This document shows positions 18,041 through 27,759 of a stretch of DNA of 64,000 nucleotides, in pieces. The stretch spans positions 1-64,000 of the forward strand of contig NZ_LR656166.1 in assembly GCF_902168435.1 (NCBI RefSeq). The letters are read 5' to 3'. The DNA comes from Bacillus marasmi. GTDB lineage: Bacteria; Bacillota; Bacilli; Bacillales; Cytobacillaceae. The notes beneath the pieces were generated by a model. It saw only the letters and a list, made by a program, of their open reading frames with translations. It had not been told where the DNA came from and did not search any database. The stretch's first letter is position 1, and each line of letters begins with the position of its first letter. A program made the translations under genes and the position numbers.

Positions 18041-19798
18041 TTAACTCCTTTCAAGATTTTGCATATTTTTATTAAGAAATTGTTCCTCTAATTCCCCAGC
18101 GAGCATTGGGACTCCAAACATAAAACCTTGAACTTGATTACAGTTGCGCTCCTTTAAGAATTGTAATTGAGTGGGTTCTTCTACACCTTCGGCAAGAACA
18201 TTCAATTTAAGATTGTGCGCCAAAGCAATGATCGAACTAATTATTGCTTCATTACCTGCATCTTGCCCAATTTTTTCAATAAATTCACGAGCAATTTTTA
18301 AAGTATCAACAGGATAATTCGATAAATAAGAAAGTGAAGAATATCCTGTGCCAAAATCATCAATTGAAATGTTAATACCGATAGCCTTTAAAGCGTTAAG
18401 CTTTTGAATGGATAGATGAATATCTTTCATCGCAATACCTTCAGTAATTTCTAAATCTAAATATTTTGGCTTAAGCTCATACTTATGTAATACCTCTTTT
18501 ACAAGCTCGACAAGATCCTTTTGTCGAAATTGCCGTGGAGATAAATTTACTGCCATTTTTAATGGGAAACCGTTTTGGTGCCATATTTTTGCTTGTTGAC
18601 AAGCGGTTTTTAATACCCATTCACCAATCGGAACAATCATTCCAGCTTGTTCGGCCACTGGAATAAAATCAACAGGTGAAATCATACCGAGATCAGGGTG
18701 GTGCCATCTTAATAGAGCCTCAACCCCAATCATTTTCCCTGTTGGTATATCGAATTGCGGTTGATAAAAAACGGTAAATTCTTTTTTTTCTAAAGCTTTG
18801 CGAAGTTCCTTTTCTAGTAGATATTGTTTTGAATAATCATGGTGTTTCTCCTTTGAATATAAGCGGAAATGATTTCTTCCCTGCTCCTTTACAGCATACA
18901 TAGCGAAATCAGCCTTTTGCAAAAGGTCAGCTGAAGTTTCACCATCAATTGGATAAACAGCTATGCCCATACTTGGTGTTGTAATTACTTCATTGTCATT
19001 AATGATGTACGGCTTATTTAAAGAATGGAGGATTTTTGAAGCAATAATCATTACATCCTCAGGCCGGTTAATCCCTTTTAGTAAAATACTGAATTCGTCG
19101 CCTCCCTGTCTACATACAGTATCATTTTTGCGAAGTGACGCAACTAATCGCTTGGCCGTTTGCTTGAGAAGTTGATCACCGACATCATGTCCTAAAATGT
19201 CATTGATGGTTTTGAATCGATCTAAATCAAGCAACATAATTGCCAGCATTTCTTTATTTCTTTCTGCGTCTGCCAACGCCAGCTGAATAATTTCTGAAAA
19301 CAAGACACGATTTGGTAAGCCTGTCAATGAATCGTGTAGGGCCATCTGTTTAATTTTTTCTTCATTTATCTTGTTTTCAGTTATATCTTTCCCAATTCCA
19401 TAAATTCCTACAATTTCATTTTTTACATATATCGGTATATTAGTAAATTGTATGTGACACATTTTTCCTTCTTTATTAATAAAGGAAAGCTCGTATCTTT
19501 CTTTACTGCCATTTATCGTTTTTGTAAAATGATTCACAAACACATAGTGATTGTCTCTGTCGGGGATTACGTCAAGAAAAGGCTTCCCGATTAATTCCAT
19601 TGGGGAAAATCCAACCCAATCGCCCCATGGTGTATTACTACTAATAAAATTTCCTTTAAGGTCTAAGGAAAATACACCGTCAGGATGATGCTCAAATAAG
19701 GATTTATACCTTTCTTCATTCAGCGCTAATTCATTTTTTCGTTGCATAAAGGTAAATTGAGAATCTATCCATTTTTTGATCTTCTTAAATATATTCAT
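18041..19798 (-). CDS. PAS-GGDEF-EAL c-di-GMP turnover protein
   Basis: One PAS domain (about residues 25-150) is followed by a GGDEF domain with an intact RQGGDEF site and an EAL domain with GVEALLRW, EITEG and [10 protein letters not shown]. The next conserved motif, normally KIDRSF, reads KIAREF, so the Asp of the KxD pair is Ala and phosphodiesterase activity may be impaired. The frame extends to a TTG at 19882 without a ribosome binding site, and a TATAAT-like -10 lies just before that codon, so transcription probably starts inside the extension. ATG 19798 follows AAGGGAG. It is the first gene of a two-gene unit with the desaturase. Confidence 0.88.
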   Translation of the reverse strand: MNIFKKIKKWIDSQFTFMQRKNELALNEERYKSLFEHHPDGVFSLDLKGNFISSNTPWGDWVGFSPMELIGKPFLDVIPDRDNHYVFVNHFTKTINGSKERYELSFINKEGKMCHIQFTNIPIYVKNEIVGIYGIGKDITENKINEEKIKQMALHDSLTGLPNRVLFSEIIQLALADAERNKEMLAIMLLDLDRFKTINDILGHDVGDQLLKQTAKRLVASLRKNDTVCRQGGDEFSILLKGINRPEDVMIIASKILHSLNKPYIINDNEVITTPSMGIAVYPIDGETSADLLQKADFAMYAVKEQGRNHFRLYSKEKHHDYSKQYLLEKELRKALEKKEFTVFYQPQFDIPTGKMIGVEALLRWHHPDLGMISPVDFIPVAEQAGMIVPIGEWVLKTACQQAKIWHQNGFPLKMAVNLSPRQFRQKDLVELVKEVLHKYELKPKYLDLEITEGIAMKDIHLSIQKLNALKAIGINISIDDFGTGYSSLSYLSNYPVDTLKIAREFIEKIGQDAGNEAIISSIIALAHNLKLNVLAEGVEEPTQLQFLKERNCNQVQGFMFGVPMLAGELEEQFLNKNMQNLERS

Positions 19799-19969
19799 AT
19801 GATAATCTCCCTTAAACGCGGGAATGATAGAGCGCTTTATAGAATCAATCGTTCTGAATAAATGAACTAGATTTACAAACAATATTATATCAGAAAATTA
19901 TTTATTTTAGTACAAATTAGGAAATATGAAGGAGAGCAAGTACTTGGCTTATGGGTTAAGCGTTTTGCA

Positions 19970-20020
19970 CAAAAAAAACTGTCCTCATCCATTTAATGAT
20001 AGATGAGGACAGCTTTTTGT
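19970..20020. terminator. Bidirectional terminator
   Basis: CTGTCCTCATC and GATGAGGACAG form a perfect 11-bp stem. Eight A precede it and five T follow, so it can stop transcription in both directions. On the minus strand it ends the YhdH/glnS unit, whose last stop is at 20031. Confidence 0.9.
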
Positions 20021-20030
20021 TATAAAAGAA

Positions 20031-21023
20031 TTAAAAGACGACGACATTTCGACCGCGCGATTGTCCTTGAAGGATTTCAGATAAAGACTTGTTTAAATCT
20101 GGAAATGAAATTTCGCGCTTGATAAGCTCTAGTTTTTCTGCTGGGTTCATATCTGTGGCCATTCTATTCCAAACCTTTAGTCTAGTTTCCATTGGGCAGT
20201 AAACAGAATCAATGCCTAATAAACTAACTCCTCGCAAGATAAAGGGAAACACAGTGGTTGGTAAATCGGTACCACCAGTTAATCCACTTACTGCAACTGA
20301 ACCGCCGTATTGAAGTTTGCTCAAAATAGCTGCTAACGTATTTCCGCCAACTGGATCAATTGCTGCAGCCCATAGTTGTTGATCTAATGGTTTTATTTTT
20401 TCACCTGTAATTTCCTCACGTGAGAGAATTTCCTTTGCACCAAGGTTCTTTAGAAATTCATGTTCGGTTTGCTTGCCTGTACTTGCTACAACATGGTAGC
20501 CGCGTTTTGCGAGAATGGCAACGGCAATGCTGCCAACTCCACCCGTTGCTCCGGTGACTAGTACTTTGCCAGACTCAGGTGTTAAACCGCGATTTTCTAA
20601 CGCATCAACCGAAAGGGCAGCTGTTAAACCGGCCGTACCAAATATCATCGCATCCTTTAAAGTTAATCCTACAGGTAGTGGTACAATCCAATCACCAGGA
20701 ATTCTTGCATATTCGCTAAATCCACCAAAGTGAGATACACCGATTTCATAGCTGGTGGCAATCACCTCGTCACCCACTTTAAAACGGGGATCGGTTGAGT
20801 GAGCGACCACTCCTGCTAAATCAATGCCAGGAATGAATGGGTAAGAGCGAACAATTTTCCCATTTGGAATACTCGCCAATCCATCCTTGAAATTCACACT
20901 GGAATAATGAACTTTAATTAATACATCCCCAGCAGGTAGGTCGTCCGTTGACATTATACGTACCTCGGCCGAGAAATTTTCATCTGATTTATTTACTACA
21001 AAAGCCTTAAACGATTTATCCAT
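20031..21023 (-). CDS. YhdH/YhfP-family NADPH:quinone (acrylyl-CoA) reductase
   Basis: This is a medium-chain zinc-free dehydrogenase of the YhdH/AcuI family. Some members reduce acrylyl-CoA to propionyl-CoA with NADPH. The NADP-binding Rossmann motif is VTGATGGVGS near residue 157. The N-terminal YSSVNFKDGLA and FIPGIDLAG stretches are family-typical. The length of 330 residues equals B. subtilis YhfP. The gene lies 21 nt after glnS, probably on the same transcript, a pairing without an obvious metabolic link. Confidence 0.85.
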   Translation of the reverse strand: MDKSFKAFVVNKSDENFSAEVRIMSTDDLPAGDVLIKVHYSSVNFKDGLASIPNGKIVRSYPFIPGIDLAGVVAHSTDPRFKVGDEVIATSYEIGVSHFGGFSEYARIPGDWIVPLPVGLTLKDAMIFGTAGLTAALSVDALENRGLTPESGKVLVTGATGGVGSIAVAILAKRGYHVVASTGKQTEHEFLKNLGAKEILSREEITGEKIKPLDQQLWAAAIDPVGGNTLAAILSKLQYGGSVAVSGLTGGTDLPTTVFPFILRGVSLLGIDSVYCPMETRLKVWNRMATDMNPAEKLELIKREISFPDLNKSLSEILQGQSRGRNVVVF

Positions 21024-21044
21024 CTGTTTTTCTCCTTGAAGAAT

Positions 21045-22712
21045 TTATAGTTTAAACGAGCTTTTTAATGAAACAATTAAATTAAAGACTGCTTTATCGC
21101 TGGTGAATAGTTTTGGGTCCACATTGAAATAGCCATGACGGAAGAATTGGTATTTGTCGTGTGGTTTAACATCCTTCATGTTTGGCTCAATGAAACCTTG
21201 AATGATTTGTTGGGAATTTGGATTCACTAGCTCAAGGAAGGACTTCTCTTCACCAGTTTCCTGTTCTTCCTCATTAGGATCATTATCTAAAATTAACGGC
21301 TCATAAAGACGAAATTCAGCTGGGACAGCTTGACTTGCTTCAACCCAATGTAGAGTACCTTTTACTTTTCGTCCTGTGAAGCCAGTGCCACTCTTTGTTT
21401 CAGGATCATAAGTGCAACGAAGTTCAATTACGTTTCCTGCTTCATCCTTGACAACTTCTTCACACTTAATGAAATACGCGTGCTTTAAACGGACTTCATT
21501 TCCAGGGAAGAGACGGAAATATTTCTTGGGCGGATTTTCCATGAAGTCATCTTGTTCAACGTAAATTTCGCGTGAAAAAGGAATTTTTCTCATTCCCATT
21601 TCAGGGACCTCAGGATTGATTTCTGCATCAAGCCACTCAACTTGACCCTCTGGATAATTTGTAATGACCACTTTAAGTGGACGTAGAATTCCCATTGTCC
21701 GAGGTGCTTTCAATTTTAAATCCTCACGGACAAAATGTTCAAGCATAGCTGAATCCGCTGTTCCAGAACTTTTTGAAACACCCGTTTCTTTAACGAATTC
21801 ACGAATTGACTCAGGTGTGTAACCTTTTCTTCTTAAACCAGAAATGGTCGGCATGCGTGGGTCATCCCAGCCATCAACAAATCCTTCATCGACTAGAAGT
21901 TTTAGTTTGCGTTTACTCATCACCGTATTTGTAATGTTTAAACGACCAAATTCAGTTTGTTCTGGTTTACTTTCTGTTTCGCATTCTTCGATAACCCAAT
22001 TATAAAGGGGACGATGGTCCTCAAATTCAGTTGTGCATAGTGAGTGTGTAACACCCTCAATTGCATCTTCGAGCGGATGGGCGAAATCATACATAGGATA
22101 AATACACCACTTGTCACCAGTGTTATGGTGTGTAGCGTGAGAGATACGGTATAATACTGGGTCACGTAAATTTAAATTAGGAGAAGTCATATCAATTTTG
22201 GCACGAAGAACTTTCTCTCCATTTCCAAATTCACCGTTCTTCATCCGTTCAAATAAGTCTAAATTTTCCTCGACAGAACGATTACGATAAGGACTTTCTT
22301 TGCCTGGCTCTGTAAGTGTCCCGCGAAGGCTTCGAATTTCTTCAGCCGACAAATCATCCACATAAGCTTTTCCTTTTTTAATTAATAGCACTGCGCGATT
22401 AAACATTTCATCAAAATAGTCAGATGCAAAAAATAAGCCGTCCCATTCATAGCCAAGCCATCTTACGTCTTCTTTTATCGAATCAACATACTCTTGGTCT
22501 TCCTTTAAAGGATTTGTGTCGTCAAAACGTAAATTGGTTTTTCCGTTAAATTCATCTGCAAGACCAAAGTTTATTACGATTGATTTTGCATGACCAATAT
22601 GTAAATATCCGTTTGGCTCTGGAGGGAAGCGGGTAATAACATGATCTCTTTTCCCGGATTCTAAATCTTCTTTAATAATACTCTTGATAAAATTTGAGGA
22701 ATTATGTTCCAA
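21045..22712 (-). CDS. glnS: Glutaminyl-tRNA synthetase
   Basis: GlnRS charges tRNA-Gln directly with glutamine. The class I HIGH motif lies at residues 38-41 after FPPEPNGYL, and the KMSKS-type motif is VMSKRK near 270. The C-terminal anticodon-binding beta barrels are full length (555 residues). The start is TTG at 22712, ten bases after an AAAGG site; the next residues match normal GlnRS N-termini. No T-box leader is visible. Most Bacillus species lack GlnRS and make Gln-tRNA through a non-discriminating GltX plus GatCAB, so the gene was probably acquired. Confidence 0.93.
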   Translation of the reverse strand: MEHNSSNFIKSIIKEDLESGKRDHVITRFPPEPNGYLHIGHAKSIVINFGLADEFNGKTNLRFDDTNPLKEDQEYVDSIKEDVRWLGYEWDGLFFASDYFDEMFNRAVLLIKKGKAYVDDLSAEEIRSLRGTLTEPGKESPYRNRSVEENLDLFERMKNGEFGNGEKVLRAKIDMTSPNLNLRDPVLYRISHATHHNTGDKWCIYPMYDFAHPLEDAIEGVTHSLCTTEFEDHRPLYNWVIEECETESKPEQTEFGRLNITNTVMSKRKLKLLVDEGFVDGWDDPRMPTISGLRRKGYTPESIREFVKETGVSKSSGTADSAMLEHFVREDLKLKAPRTMGILRPLKVVITNYPEGQVEWLDAEINPEVPEMGMRKIPFSREIYVEQDDFMENPPKKYFRLFPGNEVRLKHAYFIKCEEVVKDEAGNVIELRCTYDPETKSGTGFTGRKVKGTLHWVEASQAVPAEFRLYEPLILDNDPNEEEQETGEEKSFLELVNPNSQQIIQGFIEPNMKDVKPHDKYQFFRHGYFNVDPKLFTSDKAVFNLIVSLKSSFKL

Positions 22713-22908
22713 AAGTAATCAACCTTTCTATATGTACGCTTTTACTTATTTTATATGTATTTTCACTATTTTTCCACTGTCTAATCCAAGCTATTGCATT
22801 TATCCCATCTTAACGGACAGTAGTCCTCATACAGATGGAAGTTTCACTTAATAGGATAAACATTGAAAACGAGGGAATATTATCAAAAAACAAACGGAGT
22901 CTGGGAAT

Positions 22909-24477
22909 ATGAGAAAACTATTAAGACCGAAGCCAATATCAAAGCTCATCGAACCTACAACAGACACATCAACAAAATTTTCAAGTGAGCTAGAATTAAA
23001 TAAGAAGATATTACAGGATGTTTTCCAACATTGTTCTGATATTGTATTCCGTTCGCTTCGCATCGGAGGACATGAAGCTGTACTTATTTTTATTGAAGGG
23101 ATTGTAGAAACGAAGGACATTGAGCTACACGGTTTAATGAATTTACAAGATTTTGCTCTCGGTGAACGGATTGAGCTTGAACAGTTAAAAGAAAAAATAG
23201 TTTCGATTGCGCAAGTTGATACGACAGATAATTTACAAGATGTGATTAATAAGGTTCTTCTAGGGGAAACGCTGTTGGTAGTTGATGGCATACGAGAAGC
23301 ATTGGTGTTGAGTGCCAAGGGAGGAATTCGTCGAGGAGTCTCAGAGCCGGAAACGGAAACATCAATTCGTGGACCACGCGAGGGATTTACCGAAAATATA
23401 CGTGTTAATACTGCTTTGGTACGACAAAAAATCCGTTCTAGTCATCTGAAAATGATTAGCAAAGAGGTGGGGACGGAAACAAAAACCTCTTTGGTGATCC
23501 TATATATGGATCACTTAGCTCCTAAGGAGTTGGTTGATGAGGTTCTCAATCGGATTGATCGAATTAAAATAGATGGGATTTTAGAGAGTGGTTATATTGA
23601 GGAACTAATCGAAGATAATCCATGGAGTATTTTCCCACAGATACAAAACAGCGAAAGGCCGGATACTGTTGCTGCCAATCTCCTAGAAGGTAGGGTATGC
23701 ATCTTAATAAATGGTACACCATTTTCGCTCATCTTACCGGCAACATTTTGGATGTTTTTACAGGCTAGTGAAGATTATTATCAACGTTTCCATATTTCAT
23801 TTTTCTTAAGATGGCTCCGCATCATTCTCATATTTTTGGCATTAGCGTTACCAGCTTTCTATATTGCGATTACGACCTATCATCAAGAAATGATTCCGAC
23901 GACATTGCTGTATAGTATTGCAGCGAGTCGTGAAGCCATACCGTTTCCAGCTTTTATTGAGGCAATGATTATGGAACTAGCCTTTGAAGCATTACGAGAA
24001 GCAGGAGTCCGTCTGCCAAAAGTTATTGGTCAAGCAGTCAGCATTTTGGGTGCTTTGGTAATCGGTTCTGCTGCTGTTGAGGCCGGAATTGTCTCTGCAC
24101 CGATGGTCATTGTAGTATCACTTACTGGGATTGCTTCATTCACAATTCCGAGGTTTAATATGGCGATCTCGATTCGCTTGCTCCGTTTCCCGATGATGAT
24201 GCTTGCGGCAGCGTTCGGTTTACTTGGAATTGTGATTGGCTCAATCTTTTTGCTTACCCACCTTTGTAAACTACGCTCATTTGGCGTACCATATTTTTCG
24301 CCTGTTGGACCTTTAAAGTGGGATGAATTAAAGGATGTTTTTATTCGTGCACCGTGGTGGGCTTTAGATAAGCGTCCGACTCAGGTGATAAAAGAGAATG
24401 TAGTCAGACAAGCATTTGGCCTATTTCCTGGAACAAGTGGAAGTTCAACTAATGATAAAAAGGGGAACGAGTCATGA
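22909..24477 (+). CDS. Spore germinant receptor A subunit (GerA family), operon 1
   Basis: This is the A subunit of a nutrient germinant receptor in the spore inner membrane. A cytoplasmic N-terminal domain of about 280 residues is followed by hydrophobic helices from about residue 290 (IILIFLALALPAFYIAITTYHQEMIP is the first, positions about 300-325) and a short basic tail. GPREGF near 155 and the DRIKIDGILESGYIEELI stretch are hallmarks. Its stop overlaps the start of the C subunit. The order A-C-D-B and sequence resemble gerK/gerU-type operons; the germinant is unknown. Confidence 0.93.
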   Translation: MRKLLRPKPISKLIEPTTDTSTKFSSELELNKKILQDVFQHCSDIVFRSLRIGGHEAVLIFIEGIVETKDIELHGLMNLQDFALGERIELEQLKEKIVSIAQVDTTDNLQDVINKVLLGETLLVVDGIREALVLSAKGGIRRGVSEPETETSIRGPREGFTENIRVNTALVRQKIRSSHLKMISKEVGTETKTSLVILYMDHLAPKELVDEVLNRIDRIKIDGILESGYIEELIEDNPWSIFPQIQNSERPDTVAANLLEGRVCILINGTPFSLILPATFWMFLQASEDYYQRFHISFFLRWLRIILIFLALALPAFYIAITTYHQEMIPTTLLYSIAASREAIPFPAFIEAMIMELAFEALREAGVRLPKVIGQAVSILGALVIGSAAVEAGIVSAPMVIVVSLTGIASFTIPRFNMAISIRLLRFPMMMLAAAFGLLGIVIGSIFLLTHLCKLRSFGVPYFSPVGPLKWDELKDVFIRAPWWALDKRPTQVIKENVVRQAFGLFPGTSGSSTNDKKGNES

Positions 24478-25631
24478 AGCGGTGGAGGGTGCAATTCACA
24501 CTGTGGATGAGTGTACTAATATTGTCAGGTTGTTGGGACCGGATCGAGGTCAATGATTTAGCTTTCATAAACGGAACAGGATTTGATTTATTAAAAGAAA
24601 ATCAAATCCGCGTGTCTGTTCAAGTTCCTCTCCCAAGTGCTTTGGGGGGAGCGGGTTCAAGCGGAGGTGGGGGAGGTACTGGCGGTAACAAACCATACTA
24701 TATTGATTCAACTGTAGGCAGGAATGTACGAGAAGCCAATGATTTATTACAAGGTAGGATGTCCCGGAAAAATTACTTTGCACATCGTAGAGTGATTGTA
24801 TTTGGTGAGGAACTGGCACGAGCGGGCTTAAAGAAATCAATGGATGTAATTGTTGAACAGCCTCAATCACGATTAACAACTTTTGTTTTAGTAACGAAGG
24901 GTGATGCGATTGATGTACTAAATGCTTCGCCTCATTTGGAGAAGCTCCCTGCTGAAGCAATTCGAGAATTAACGAAGGCGGGTTTTCATCGCGATGTACG
25001 TGATATTTTGAACGATTATTCGAGACCTGGTAAGGATCCCGTTATCCCATTGGTTGAGGTGAGTCTTACAAATAATAAAAAAGGACAAAAACAACAAGAA
25101 GTCTCAATCAATAAATTAGCTATTTTTAAAGATGATAAATTAAAGTTCATTACTAATAAGAAAGAATCCACAGGAGTTTATTGGTTGCTTGAACAAATGC
25201 GTCGGCGTGGTTATACATTTACGATTAAAGATGATGGTGAAATAAATGTCGGCATTATTAAATCGAAGGTTCGTCCTAAGTATAAGCTGAAAAATAATTT
25301 GCCAAATTTTACAGTTAATGTGAATGTCTCAGCCACTATGATGCAAAATGAGGCAAATCTAGAAATGAATGACCCAAAAAATTATCGAAAAGTAATAAAA
25401 ATCATGGAGGAACAGATAAAAAGTGAAATAGAAGCAATTCTTACACACTCCAAATCAGAGGGAATTGATATTTTTGGTTTTGGCTGGTATTTATCAAGGA
25501 AGGAAAGTAAATTATGGAAACAAAAATGGGAGAAGAATTGGGACAAGCTGTTAACTGAGCTTGACGTAAAGATTAACGTTGATGCAGAAATTGATGAAGC
25601 GATAAATTCAGCTTTAAAAATAAAGGAATGA
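24474..25631 (+). CDS. Spore germinant receptor C subunit (GerC family), operon 1
   Basis: This is the lipoprotein subunit of the germinant receptor. The signal peptide ends in a LSGC lipobox (Cys about residue 20), followed by WDRIEVNDLAFING, which is typical of Ger(x)C proteins. A Gly-rich stretch (LGGAGSSGGGGGTGGNK, about residues 57-73) is longer than in the second copy here, where a Gly/Ser/Arg stretch occupies the same place. The ATG overlaps the end of the A gene by 4 nt, so the two are translationally coupled. Confidence 0.93.
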   Translation: MKRWRVQFTLWMSVLILSGCWDRIEVNDLAFINGTGFDLLKENQIRVSVQVPLPSALGGAGSSGGGGGTGGNKPYYIDSTVGRNVREANDLLQGRMSRKNYFAHRRVIVFGEELARAGLKKSMDVIVEQPQSRLTTFVLVTKGDAIDVLNASPHLEKLPAEAIRELTKAGFHRDVRDILNDYSRPGKDPVIPLVEVSLTNNKKGQKQQEVSINKLAIFKDDKLKFITNKKESTGVYWLLEQMRRRGYTFTIKDDGEINVGIIKSKVRPKYKLKNNLPNFTVNVNVSATMMQNEANLEMNDPKNYRKVIKIMEEQIKSEIEAILTHSKSEGIDIFGFGWYLSRKESKLWKQKWEKNWDKLLTELDVKINVDAEIDEAINSALKIKE

Positions 25632-25635
25632 TCAT

Positions 25636-25857
25636 ATGTTTGGGACGATTGGGGTCATCATAAGTCTTATTATGTATATCGTTATTTTGAAGAATAGCTC
25701 CACCTTAGAGAAAAAACTATGGGTTTTAGTCCTATTCATGGTAATAGCAACAATCGGTGTTTCAATATTGATGGGATTTCACGTTTCTTTAGGAGCAAGT
25801 GCAAAATACCTTAATGAAACGGTGGGAAGTTGGACAAAGAGGGTGATTGCCCAATGA
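25636..25857 (+). CDS. Small D-type germinant receptor subunit, operon 1
   Basis: The 73-residue protein has two membrane helices (about residues 3-18 and 28-50) and a basic C-terminal tail. Small two-helix D proteins in gerA-type operons (such as gerKD and gerUD) modulate receptor output in Bacillus. They are distinct from the GerD lipoprotein. The gene lies 4 nt after the C subunit and its TGA overlaps the ATG of the B subunit. Identification rests on size, topology and position. Confidence 0.75.
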   Translation: MFGTIGVIISLIMYIVILKNSSTLEKKLWVLVLFMVIATIGVSILMGFHVSLGASAKYLNETVGSWTKRVIAQ

Positions 25858-26951
25858 GAGAACAAATTTCTTTATTTCAGTATATAGCGTTAATCGTAAA
25901 TTTCTTAATATCAGGGATTCTGAATACCTTGCCACAAATTATCGCACAAGTTGGAGAACAAAATACATGGATGGCGCCAATCCTTGTTTTTCCAATCATT
26001 TCTTTTTTGCTTATTTTTGTGATGGGGAATAGTGATAGAGTCAGAAAGCTCCAAAAATCGTTTCAAGGAAGTGATAAAACAATTTTACAAAAAAGCTTTA
26101 TTGTGTTGATGGGTTTGTTTTTAGTATTTGTTTATGTAAAAGATTTTCGGGCTATTCTTGATTTTATAACGACAGTATTACTTCCGAATACACCACGAGA
26201 TGCCATCATGATCATTCTGTCACTTGCATTAATATACATGGCGGTTAGTGGCTTGGAGGTAATAAGTCGCGTTACGGTAATCCAAATCATTATCTTTGGA
26301 GGAATCATCCTTCTGCTACCATTTATGCTTTTAAATGAAATTAAACTAGAAAATTTGGAGCCAATCGGTGGTCCAGGCTTTGGTACATCGATGCTAAAGT
26401 CTACATTTTTAATGTTTTCCTGGATTGGGGAGGCTATCATCGCCTTAATTCTTTTACTTGATGTTAAATCTCCAGAAAAAATAAAACGTGGAACGGTTTT
26501 GGGGATTGGAATTGGCACATTATTATTTGTTATCCTTACATTTTTGGACATCACAGTACTTGGAGTTAATCTTGTTAAAGAAACGACATATCCGAATTTG
26601 GCGCTCATTCAACAAATAAATATAACGGATTTTTTGGATCGCCTTGATTTAGTCATTGTAACGGTGTGGCTTCCAACATTTATTGCACGATTGGCCATCA
26701 CCCTATACGGGATAAACAAGGTATTCGGTCTATTTTTTCAAAATGACGAAGTACCTTTTAATATTGTCATCACTCCTCTGTGCCTGTTACTGGGAATTTT
26801 CTCTGTTATACTTTTTAAAAATAATCTCGACCATTTAGAGTACTCTTTTTTTTCGTGGGCCACAGAGGGATTGGTGCTAGAATGTTTGCTCCTTGGCTTA
26901 TTTTTAATTGTTGGAGTTACAAGTAAATCAAACAAGAAGATGGAAAACTAG
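25854..26951 (+). CDS. Spore germinant receptor B subunit (GerB family permease), operon 1
   Basis: This is the amino acid permease-like (APC superfamily) subunit that binds germinant. About ten hydrophobic helices span nearly the whole protein. The N-terminal REQISLFQYIALIVNFLIS segment and the WIGEAIIALILLLD region near 180 fit the spore permease family. The frame extends to a TTG at 25830, but ATG 25854 overlaps the previous stop (ATGA) and follows GAGGGTG, so it is chosen, giving 365 residues. A possible terminator was not found before the next gene 44 nt later. Confidence 0.92.
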   Translation: MREQISLFQYIALIVNFLISGILNTLPQIIAQVGEQNTWMAPILVFPIISFLLIFVMGNSDRVRKLQKSFQGSDKTILQKSFIVLMGLFLVFVYVKDFRAILDFITTVLLPNTPRDAIMIILSLALIYMAVSGLEVISRVTVIQIIIFGGIILLLPFMLLNEIKLENLEPIGGPGFGTSMLKSTFLMFSWIGEAIIALILLLDVKSPEKIKRGTVLGIGIGTLLFVILTFLDITVLGVNLVKETTYPNLALIQQINITDFLDRLDLVIVTVWLPTFIARLAITLYGINKVFGLFFQNDEVPFNIVITPLCLLLGIFSVILFKNNLDHLEYSFFSWATEGLVLECLLLGLFLIVGVTSKSNKKMEN

Positions 26952-26995
26952 GCTAAGGCGGATTTAATATATTCTAATAATTTGAGGTGAACTAA

Positions 26996-27757
26996 ATGAT
27001 TGATTCAAAAGTGATAGAAACCTTAAAGGAAAAAATCATGGTCATTCCCAATAATGAAAAATCAGTATATCTTGTTGGTCCGATCAATTTACCTGTAAAT
27101 TTAGATGGTGAAACGAGCATTTTTCAATGGTACTGCTGGTTAAAATGTGAAAATATGGCTGGTCATTTTTGTGGGGATGGCACTTATGATACTGAAAAAA
27201 TCATTGAAACCTTATCTTCATCAAATTTAGCAGAAATGCAGCAATCAAGTGTATTGATTTATGGAGATTTTGCAGGCGCAGAAGAGGCTTTAATTCGCTT
27301 ACATAGTATTTGCCATACGGGTGATATTTTTGGAAGCAAACGTTGTGATTGTGGGTTCCAATTAAAGCAAGCGATGAAGATGATTGTCAACCATGGTGCT
27401 GGTGCATTATTTTATTTAGCCAATCATGAGGGGAGGGGAATAGGTTTATTTTCAAAGGCGATGGCTTATATTTTACAGGAAAATGGCCTCGATACCGTTG
27501 AAGCTAATTTACAGCTAGGATTTGTAGATGACGCCCGAAATTATTTTGATGCCATTCAAGTATTAAAAAAATTAAGAACGAAGCCAGTTACACTCATAAC
27601 CAACAACCCTCGTAAAATGGACGCGTTAATTAATACGGGTGCAAACGTTGATAAACGAGTGGCGTTATGGGGTGATGTGTCTGAATATAACCGGAAGTAC
27701 TTAGAAACGAAAATTGTTCGTTCAGGGCATTTGCGGAATCAGGACGATCAAGTCTAA
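26996..27757 (+). CDS. Stand-alone GTP cyclohydrolase II (RibA-like)
   Basis: The GCH2 fold is clear: the zinc ligands are in CHTGDIFGSKRCDC, the nucleotide-binding HEGRGIG follows, and VEANLQLGF and ITNNPRKM complete the signature. The enzyme opens GTP to the first riboflavin precursor. Bacillus normally has a bifunctional RibA fused to DHBP synthase in the rib operon; here only the cyclohydrolase part is present, with an unusual N-terminal 60 residues. It follows the germinant operon by 44 nt. It may be a paralogue with another role, since several RibA-like proteins have altered products. Confidence 0.8.
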   Translation: MIDSKVIETLKEKIMVIPNNEKSVYLVGPINLPVNLDGETSIFQWYCWLKCENMAGHFCGDGTYDTEKIIETLSSSNLAEMQQSSVLIYGDFAGAEEALIRLHSICHTGDIFGSKRCDCGFQLKQAMKMIVNHGAGALFYLANHEGRGIGLFSKAMAYILQENGLDTVEANLQLGFVDDARNYFDAIQVLKKLRTKPVTLITNNPRKMDALINTGANVDKRVALWGDVSEYNRKYLETKIVRSGHLRNQDDQV

Positions 27758-27759
27758 AA

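Noticed and set aside
22713-22908. T-box leader for glnS, or SigG promoter for the first germinant operon
   Set aside because: No T-box core sequence or terminator/antiterminator pair is visible on the minus strand, and no spaced SigG hexamers on the plus strand.
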